Source: Nematopogon swammerdamellus
Taxonomy: Eukaryota > Arthropoda > Insecta > Lepidoptera > Adelidae
Direction: 5' to 3'
Assembly (NCBI GenBank): GCA_946902875.1
Contig: OX336355.1
Coordinates: 13,487,347-13,551,346 of the forward strand
Length of the DNA stretch: 64,000 nt
Shown one piece after another: positions 58,057 to 64,000 of this stretch. Numbering within the stretch: position 1 is the stretch's first letter; every line of letters begins with the position of its first letter. Position numbers and translations under genes: made by a program. The notes under the pieces are model-generated. The model saw only the letters and a program-made list of their open reading frames with translations. It did no database searches and was not told where the DNA came from.

Positions 58057-58153
58057 CAGCCAGGTAATCCGCTAACCTCTCCCCGTCGACCTCAAACTTC
58101 CCGCCCCCTCTCCCAGCAACCGGTTTCAGTTCTATATTTCGCCACACAGAGCA
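58057..58153. repeat. Right copy of the ~100-bp direct duplication
   Basis: Matches 57532-57633; continues directly into the donor end of cortactin exon D, so this copy is likely the ancestral position. Confidence 0.93.
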
Positions 58154-58187
58154 ACATCCTCCCTTCAGCGTCGCTCGCTACACTCAC

Positions 58188-58367
58188 CATGATAATGTTG
58201 GTGATGATGTCGTCCGGGTCGAAGGAGATCTCATCGGGCGCGGCGGCCTGGTAGTCATAGAGCGCGCGCGCAGTGTAGCCCTCCTCTTCGTCCTCATCCG
58301 CCGCGCCAGTCTCGCCCTCCCGCTCCCACCCCACCGGCGACACCACGATCGTCACTTGCCGACCGCC
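58188..58367 (-). CDS. Cortactin: Cortactin exon D: N-terminal half of SH3 domain
   Basis: 60 codons between acceptor TTGGCAG and donor ATG|GTGAGT, phase 0. Residues 1-30 are an acidic linker (run of D/E near 23-29). From residue 31 the SH3 domain starts: [20 protein letters not shown], then PDDIITNI, which is the diagnostic cortactin SH3 sequence with its ALYDY motif and RT loop. The cortactin SH3 domain recruits proline-rich partners such as N-WASP and dynamin (known for the family). The intron cuts the domain just before the conserved GWW tryptophans, which are in the next exon. The intron on the 5' side carries a 165-bp foldback structure starting only 140 bp away. The donor-proximal intron on the 3' side contains one arm of a ~100-bp direct duplication that surrounds an HS-a SINE. 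Confidence 0.95.
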
Positions 58368-58423
58368 CTGCCAAGAGAACCGCGCGAATTTAAGTCGACT
58401 GGAAAACGTCTTCAGGTCGTTGT

Positions 58424-58842
58424 ACTGTGTGGGGTCGGTACTTAATAAGAATAGTCCCACTGCATCTCTCCCCGTGCATGTCGTAAAAGGTGAATAAGGG
58501 ATAAGCAGCCTGCAGACACCCCAGTCGACTTGTGGCTTTCATGGAAGACATAGGGTGGCTGGGGTAACTGGAGACTGCGGGGTTTTGCACGAAGGTCCCC
58601 GACCAAGCGGGATTAGTTTGCAGGCCTAGAGCCAACCCCAAACCAAACAACAACAACAACAACAACCTCTTCAGGTTGAGGTGTTGTTGTTGTTGTTGTT
58701 GTTTTGGTTTGGGGTTGGCTCTAGGCCTGCAAACTAATCCCGCTTGGTTGGGGACCTTCGTGCAAAACCCCGCAGTCTCCAGCTACCCCGGCCAGCCTAT
58801 GTCTTCCATGAAAGCCACAAGTCGACCGGGGTGTCTGCAGGC
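58424..58842. repeat. Foldback made of two HS-d SINEs tail to tail
   Basis: Left copy: HS head (58424-58505), body GCAGACACCCCAGTCGACTT to a CAA-repeat tail (58648-58665). Right copy: the same body in reverse from GTTGTTG to CTGCAGGC (58842), head absent. Arms ~165 bp and very similar; the centre CAACCT-CTTC-AGGTTG is itself a hairpin. Both arms encode the same meaningless open frame. Confidence 0.9.
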
Positions 58843-58880
58843 CGCCCGGTTGAGTGTGTTTCTACATTATTTATTGAGCA

Positions 58881-59140
58881 CTAGCTTTGGCCCGCGGCTT
58901 CGCTCGCGTGAAATTCGTATTTAAAAAGAAGAAAGTAAGTAAGCCCGCTACCGTACCTTTATTTCGGCGGGCAGAACAATTCGATTTGTATGAGAGCCAC
59001 ATCTTAGCGTAACCAGAACTGGATTTTATTTAGCCTATGCTGTGTCTCGTATAATCAAATGTGCTTGTACTAAGTTTCATCGAATTCGGATCATCGCTTT
59101 AAGAGTTATGGAGGAACATACATACGTACAGAAAAGATTT
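58881..59140 (+). repeat. R8 interspersed repeat
   Basis: CTAGCTTTGGCCCGCGGCTT, GAAGAAAGTAAGTAAGCCCG, CATCGAATTCGGATCATC. Confidence 0.85.
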
Positions 59141-59998
59141 CTACTATAAATCGTAAATTTAGTTTTAGTATTGTACTGTACATTAGTCTACACAGACGCA
59201 ATATCTCATAAAACAAAGTAACTTACTCCATGAACATCCCTTACAGATTTATTATTAGTATTGATCACAGAGCATCGAATACCGCGCGCCGCGCCTCCTA
59301 GAGGCGAAAGTAATAATAATATTTGAAACCCTATAACCGTACGCAGAACTGCTAGTTCGTAATTGTGTGTGTGTGTTAGTTTCGACACTACACACAAAGA
59401 GGAGGAAGTAATCCACACGCACAAAACAAATGCACACGCACAACACACAATATGTAAGTCATAGGCCACGCCCACATGCTTCAACGGCGTTGTAGGGAAA
59501 TCGCGCTCAGGGCGTCTCTAGGAGGGGGCGCGCGCGGTATTCGATGCTCTGTGGTATTGATTGATATTGATTCAAATTGTAGTACACTGGAAACTCTCTT
59601 CTCATCCGTAAACTTAACGACGCTGCTGCTCTTAAATACCTGGGTAATCGGTTTGAGTTCCTCCGTTTCCATGGTCTCTCTCTGAGATCATCTCACAATC
59701 TACTCCTAGCTCACTCACTCGAGTTCGTTTTATATGGAAAAATTGCCCTGAGCTAATCCAAATTGTCACACTGAATTGAACCAAAATGTTAATCTACATG
59801 GCCACGGCATAAACCTGAATAGAACAGTCAATTAACAGCCATATATATTAAGTAACAGCAATATTATCAAACAAATGATGCATAAATGTCGCAAGCGGAG
59901 CTGCGGGTAAAGCTAGTCACGTAAAGAACTGTTGTAAGCTAGAGTAAGCGTAAGCTAAAGTAAATTGTAAGCTAGAGCGGAAGTTGTGCGTCATTTAA
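59141..59998. other. Cortactin intron C-D, unassigned, with a short inverted pair
   Basis: 'ACAGAGCATCGAATACCGCG' (59268) recurs inverted as 'CGCGGTATTCGATGCTCTGT' (59533), with CCTCCTAGAGGCG / GTCTCTAGGAGG beside, suggesting another foldback element of about 285 bp. Confidence 0.55.
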
Positions 59999-59999
59999 T

Positions 60000-60548
60000 T
60001 GTTAATCTTTAAAAACGTTAATGGACAGGCTTCCCCTCAGCACAGGGTTCCCCCTGAGTACCTTCTTTCAGCCTTGGATTCTATTCAACGACGAGCCATT
60101 CGCCTCATTGGCGACTCTGTACTCACAAAGGACCTACAACCTCTAAAGCACAGATGTATCGTTGGGTCATTGAACCTGTTTTATCGGTACTACTATGACC
60201 GCTGCTCTGACGAAATCGCTTCTCTTATCCCTCCTCCTCCTGTTCGCCTTCGCCAAACCCGCCATACTCTCGCGGAACACCCCTTTGTAGTGGACAGACG
60301 AGTACTTCGAACTGCACGATTCTCTCAATCGTTCTTGTGGCGCACTGCAAAGGTGTGGAACGGGCTTCCGGGGAATATCTTTCCCCACTCTTACAATCCA
60401 CGGATCTTCAAATCGCGGGTAAATAGCCTTTCCCCAGTGACATTAGTCCACCTCCAAGCCGGACTGGCACCTCCTCGGGGGTGATATTGGCTGCGCCTGA
60501 ACCTTCGACCTCGGACACAGCCAGCTAGTTCGGAAACAATAAAAAAAA
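60000..60548 (+). pseudogene. CR1/Jockey-like LINE, C-terminal remnant and tail (in cortactin intron)
   Basis: Frame 59999-60484 reads SALDSIQRRAIRLIGDSVLT, GSLNLFYRYYYDRCSDEIAS, FSQSFLWRTAKVWNGLPGNI, IFKSRVNSL. The tail CTGGCACCTCCTCGGGGGTG then ATATTGGCT and an A-run matches the TS SINE tail closely. Antisense to cortactin. Confidence 0.88.
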
Positions 60549-60672
60549 AGGCTGTGTCCAGTCCTTATTTTCTCTTCCTTCATAGCTATAGTTATCTGGT
60601 CTAGGTGTTGTACTTAAATTGGAAGTGAAAAATAAATATTTCTTATTCTTATTCTTATTTCTTATAACTGAC

Positions 60673-61020
60673 CTCTTCCTTCTCCTGCGTCTGCTCCTTA
60701 ACTGGTGCGACAAGCGTCTGCTCCTTAACTGGTGCGACAAGCGTCACATCGGGCAGGTTCACTGGAGTCGGCTTGTCTTCACTGACCGGTGAATGGTCCG
60801 CTGGCGGCGTCTCCGTCGCCGGAGACGCTGGTGTTGTTGGTGACGCTAGCGTTTTCTGTAACACTGGCGGTGTTTGCGACACCGGCGCCGCCTCAACCAC
60901 TGGCGGTGGCGACTGCACTGCGACCGGTGGCGGTGGCGACTGCACTGCGACTGGTGCCGGTGCAGTGCAGGAAGAAGGCTTTGGCGCTTCCAACTCCGAT
61001 GCTGGCTGCTTATCTTTCTC
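60673..61020 (-). CDS. Cortactin: Cortactin exon C: proline-rich regulatory region
   Basis: 116 codons, acceptor TTTACAG before 61020, donor GAG|GTCAGT, phase 0 at both ends. The peptide is low complexity, rich in Pro, Val, Thr, Ala and Ser, with two internal micro-duplications: PVAVQSPPP occurs twice in a row near residues 25-42 and TLVAPVKEQ twice in a row near residues 95-112. The opposite strand is also open here only because of the composition. In cortactins this position holds the proline-rich segment carrying kinase sites and binding sites for partner SH3 domains; that role is known for the family, not shown here. Assignment rests on phase continuity with exons B and D and on position. 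The segment evolves fast, so its length and duplications may be lineage-specific. Confidence 0.85.
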
Positions 61021-61124
61021 CTGTAAAGGAGAAGTGTGTTGGTGATTTTTAAGTAATCGTAAAAGCAATTAGGCATTCGACTACTGGTCAGTCCTAATGA
61101 GAAAAAATTAAAACCCAATCTCTG

Positions 61125-61310
61125 ATTTTTTTTATGTAATCTGGTATGGGTGGCTAAGTCGGAGGGGCCAAAGCACATGCTCCGACCAGCCAATATCATC
61201 TCCAAGAAGGTAGGCGCCATTACGAAGTCTTCCTTTTGGATCGCTGGCTATACTGGACTAGAGAACACAGCCGGGGCTACTATCCGGCAATCTGATAGAA
61301 TGTCTCGCGA
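61125..61310 (-). mobile_element. TS SINE fragment in cortactin intron B-C
   Basis: TATGTAATCTGGTATGGGTG, GGGGCCAAAGCACATGCTCC, GGCTATACTGGACTAGAG. Confidence 0.85.
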
Positions 61311-61650
61311 GCTTGTTATGGCATGATAAGCTTTCGGTTTATATTACCTCGACCATGAGTTAATTAAAAATAGTGTTGGACCATAAATGCCTCCCCGCAA
61401 CACTCCATATTTAATTTGGCATGTATCACTAATAAAATCCTTTGCTCTGCTCAGTTTCCTCTTGAAGTAGAATTTCAAATCAAAGCAGTAATAGGCTGCA
61501 CGTGCCTTCCATCATACATAAATGAAGAAGACTTATTGATACATTGTCGAACGCCTTTGCCAAATCTAACATTTTTAATTCTAACTTTTTTCGAATTCCT
61601 TTTGTTTACATCTGATACCAGTTTGACTCTCTTCAGATTCTGAATTTTCA

Positions 61651-62015
61651 GTTTTTTTTTTATGGAAACTGATACTGTTGGCTACATCACCTACAACATC
61701 CGTGATGTCAGCCCATAACACCGTGCGAACTAGGTGCCATGTCAGTGCTTCCCTTCTGTCGTGCCGGCTACACTGAACTGGACGGAAAACCCAAACTATT
61801 TACATAGCCGTTTCGACCGACGTTTCATTCAGTGCGGTGGTACCAACCCGGGCGGGTTGAACCCTACCACCTAGTAAGGTAAGAAGGGAAGGGACCTACA
61901 GTTTTACGTGGAATCCGAACCACGGTCACCCATCCAAGTACTGACTGCGCCCAGCGTTGCTAACCATCAATAGCGACAGTCGACTCTCTGCACCACTGAG
62001 CTATCGAGGCTGACA
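61651..62015 (-). mobile_element. HS-a SINE in cortactin intron B-C
   Basis: TATGGAAACTGATACTGTTG to CTATCGAGGCTGAC; the 5S-like block is shortened. Confidence 0.9.
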
Positions 62016-62070
62016 AAATGACAGTTACCATGTAACTGAATGAGAAACAAAAAGTTGGTTAGCTGTATCC

Positions 62071-62305
62071 TTACCTATAATAAAATCCAACGTCTGCTTT
62101 CTGTCTGAGTGTCTGAGTGTCTGAGTGTATGTCTGTCTGTCCGCTTATAACTCGAGAACCACTGAACCGATTTTAATAAAAAAAAATTCTACGGATAGCT
62201 TGATTCTTCCCATCAACTATAGGCTACTTACTATCACGCTAAATGGCTTATGAGGTTAGCAGTGAAGTGAAATATGAGACCGGGCGGAGCCGCGGGCACG
62301 GCCAT
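62071..62305 (+). repeat. R7 interspersed repeat in cortactin intron B-C
   Basis: CTATAATAAAATCCAACGTC to GGGCGGAGCCGCGGGCACGG; ends about 35 bp from exon B's donor. Confidence 0.88.
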
Positions 62306-62340
62306 ACTCTATGTTACTGAAAAGTGACTGCCCTGCTTAC

Positions 62341-62589
62341 CTTGTTGCTGAGTTGCTTGTCCGACAGCTGCCGCTGTTGTCGTATCCTCTGCACGGAGCT
62401 CAGCGCCTCCTGCTCCTTCTCTTTCGCCATGTTCTCGAAGCGCGCGCGCAACGCCGACGGCTTTGCGCCGCCGATGTCTGGTCGGGCTCGTGTATAGTTG
62501 GTGCCGACACTCTGCGCGTCGCGCTCGTCGAAAGTGTGCGCGGAAGCGTCCACGCGGTCAGTTTCTACGCCAAACTTGCCGCCGAAACC
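62341..62589 (-). CDS. Cortactin: Cortactin exon B: last repeat, helical linker
   Basis: 83 codons between a TTTCAG acceptor and an AAG|GTAAGC donor, phase 0 on both sides. It begins [20 protein letters not shown], the terminal (half-length) cortactin repeat, then about 60 residues rich in charged residues and Gln (residues 45-83: SALRARFENMAKEKEQEALS and RQQRQLSDKQLSNK), which fits the alpha-helical region that follows the repeats in known cortactins. In the family this helix lies between the actin-binding repeats and the proline-rich regulatory segment. The exon sits about 1.2 kb downstream of exon A in the direction of transcription. The intron between them holds an HS-c SINE flanked by a ~125-bp direct duplication. 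Confidence 0.93.
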
Positions 62590-62626
62590 CTGAAATTCAT
62601 TTATAAAATAAACCGATCGCTCAAAC

Positions 62627-62750
62627 TATCTGTCCGCTTCCTGCTTAAATCTAAGCGCAATGGTAGTCCTTGGATTCGATACAGCGCCGATCCGTCTTGT
62701 TGGTGACCAGAAACTTACAGATGGTCTGTTGACTCACAATTTGTGAGTTC
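62627..62750. repeat. Left copy of a ~125-bp direct duplication around an HS-c SINE
   Basis: TATCTGTCCGCTTCCTGCTT to CAATTTGTGAGTTC; the right copy is at 63079-63206 with a 4-base insertion (GCGA) and a few substitutions. Confidence 0.95.
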
Positions 62751-63080
62751 TTTTTTTTGTATGGGTACTGACACGGTTGGCTACATCACCTACAACATCC
62801 GTTATGTCAGCCCATAACACCGGGTGAACTTGGTGCCACGTCAGTGCTTCCCTTCGGTCGTGCCGGCTACACTGAACTGGACGGAAAATAAAAACAAAAA
62901 CAAAAAAACATAGCCGTTTCGACCGACCTTTCATTCAGTGCGGTGGTACAAAACAAACCCGGGCGAGTTAAACCCTACCACCTAGTAATATAAGAAGGGA
63001 GTCATATCCCTTAGTCGCCCTTTACGACATACACGCGGAGAGATGCAGTGGGGATATTCAAGTACCGGCCCCACACGGTA
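62751..63080 (-). mobile_element. HS-c SINE in cortactin intron A-B
   Basis: Tail TATGGGTACTGACACGGTTG, an inserted A-rich AAACAAAAACAAAAAAACAT stretch, core, TATCCCTTAGTCGCCCTTTA, head to GGCCCCACACGGTA. Confidence 0.92.
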
Positions 63081-63206
63081 TCTGTCCGCTTCCTGCTTAA
63101 ATCTAAGCGCAATGGTAGTCCTTGGATTCGATACAGCGCCGAGCGATCCGTCTCGTTGGTGACCAGAAACTTACAGATGGTCTCATGACTTGCAATTTGT
63201 GAGTTC
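63079..63206. repeat. Right copy of the ~125-bp direct duplication
   Basis: TATCTGTCCGCTTCCTGCTT, AATGGTAGTCCTTGGATTCG, GGTGACCAGAAACTTACAGA, TTTGTGAGTTC; abuts the 5' end of the SINE. Confidence 0.95.
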
Positions 63207-63751
63207 GCTTAGTCTATTCTACAGGTTCGGTGGCCACCGTAATCCGTTATAATGATTGTGCATAAACTGAGCAATACAAAACTGTTTCCAGTATCTTAGA
63301 ATATCATAATCAAAATCAACTACAGTTTCATGTGTTGTTTTTTCCAGTTATGGCTTTGTTTAAGAGATATAATTATATTATTTACTTGAGTGGCAGCACC
63401 ATCGCCTGTCATTTTGCACGACACGCTCTTAATTCTTGATACTTGATTCTTACAGACTCTGACTCACATTTATGCTGTAAATAATAATGTTCTTGTGTAG
63501 TGTGATACTTACAAGGCACTAACAAAACATTGTGACTTGCGACGTTTGTTTGTCAGTTCTTCTTCGCATTGAACTTGCGATGTTTTGAACATGTGCGCAA
63601 GCGTAGGTTACCTACCTATGAATGAAATTATACAATAAACAATAAACAATGGACCTTGCGCCTTCTTCTGTCTGAATGGATTTGTAAACAATTCACTTAG
63701 TCTCTTAGCATCTAGAAGCAGGAAATAGAAGAAATTGAACTTCAGTGCTAC
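63207..63751. other. Cortactin intron A-B, unassigned
   Basis: No repeat or exon recognised. Confidence 0.5.
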
Positions 63752-63873
63752 CTTTTTATGGTCGAGCTGACTCTGGTGTTTCTGCGCGGGCTCGTGGTGG
63801 TCCCAACCCAATGCGCTGGCATCCTGTCTGTCCGTCTGCACTCCGAACTTGCCACCAAAACCGAGCGTATAAT
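63752..63873 (-). CDS. Cortactin: Cortactin, internal exon A (cortactin repeat), partial gene
   Basis: First visible coding exon of cortactin, an F-actin and Arp2/3-binding scaffold that promotes and stabilises branched actin at the cell cortex. On the minus strand a CAG acceptor precedes 63873 and AAG|GTAGCA forms the donor. The exon has two bases of a split codon and 40 codons. The peptide contains [20 protein letters not shown], the hallmark of the ~37-residue cortactin repeat (GFGGKFGVQ, then D-R-x-D/x-SA). Repeats bind the side of actin filaments. The upstream exons (N-terminal acidic Arp2/3-binding DDW region and earlier repeats) must lie beyond position 64000. The donor is phase 0 and joins cleanly to the next exon, which opens with another GFGGKFGV. 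Identification is by recognising the family motif and is firm; the exact upstream boundary is an inference from the splice consensus. Confidence 0.93.
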
Positions 63874-64000
63874 CTGATGGCAAACACAATAGGCAATACA
63901 TTTATATTTAGTTTCAAACAGGCCATTTTTTCACAGTTAACATTTTGTTACATAATGTAAATTAAATGAATCACAGTAAACATTAATATTTTTATTTTTC
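63874..64000. other. Cortactin intron upstream of exon A, continues beyond the window
   Basis: AT-rich; a pyrimidine-poor TTTGCCATCAG acceptor leads into exon A. Confidence 0.6.

Noticed and set aside
58092..58460. Single 122-codon protein on the minus strand
   Set aside because: The first ~31 codons are intron sequence and a SINE head; only 58188-58367 is exon, bounded by clear splice sites.
60773..61052. Plus-strand frames over cortactin exon C
   Set aside because: Shadows of the GC-rich minus-strand exon, which joins in phase to its neighbours.
62311..62706. 131-codon plus-strand frame
   Set aside because: Antisense to cortactin exon B and running into a duplicated intron segment.

Overview
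The window looks like eukaryotic, very probably lepidopteran (moth or butterfly) nuclear DNA. It is AT-rich, dense in short interspersed repeats, and carries one recognisable spliced gene. That is an insect-type cortactin, read on the minus strand at the right end. The organism call is inference from the repeat types ((GTCY)n-bearing elements, tRNA-headed SINEs with A-rich tails, mariner, hAT-like elements, RTE-like and CR1/Jockey-like LINE tails) and from the gene. No bacterial operon, rRNA gene, free tRNA gene or CRISPR array is visible.

Layout. From 1 to about 53 kb there is no gene I can name. The space holds relics of several repeat families. (1) A SINE superfamily, called HS here, has a shared 5' head that starts TACCGTGTGGGG and at least four bodies: HS-a (tRNA-like boxes around a 5S rRNA-like block, tail CCATAAAA), HS-b (long body ending in TATG repeats), HS-c (HS-a lacking the tRNA/5S block) and HS-d (tail of CAA repeats). 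(2) TS is a SINE with a tRNA-like head (A box TGGCCGAGTGGTT, B box GGTTCGAATCC). (3) The GTCY element is about 400 bp, with inverted AGGGTTCCGTA-type ends and an internal GTCT/GTCC microsatellite. (4) The EG repeat starts AACCGACTT..GGAGGAGG. (5) Two further repeats end in 'GCGGAGCCGCGGGCACAGC' (R7) or 'GCCTGCGGCTTCGCTCGCG' (R8). (6) C-terminal pieces of CR1/Jockey-like and RTE-like LINEs are frequent. (7) There is a broken mariner, hAT-like elements with 8-bp target duplications, and several foldback elements with ends ACAGGGTGT. Structures worth a second look here are a tandem array of four ~301-bp GC-rich units (37.35-38.57 kb) with a diverged relative at 35.24-35.47 kb, a possible 62-codon exon at 35.65-35.84 kb, GC islands at 28.7 and 44.6 kb, and a possible exon at 31.4 kb.

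From about 54.3 to 64 kb the minus strand carries the 3' half of cortactin. Five coding exons (63752-63873, 62341-62589, 60673-61020, 58188-58367, 56339-56422) join in phase 0 at every junction and give the last 326 residues: the last cortactin repeats, a helical linker, a proline/threonine/valine-rich segment and the SH3 domain with a stop. The start of the gene lies beyond position 64000. The introns are full of the same repeats. In two introns an HS SINE sits between direct duplications of roughly 100 and 125 bp, far longer than normal target-site duplications.

How things work together: cortactin is an actin-branching scaffold. The rest of the window is mainly a record of transposition, including a likely SINE/LINE partnership (the TS tail matches the CR1/Jockey-like LINE tail) and modular exchange of SINE heads, cores and tails.
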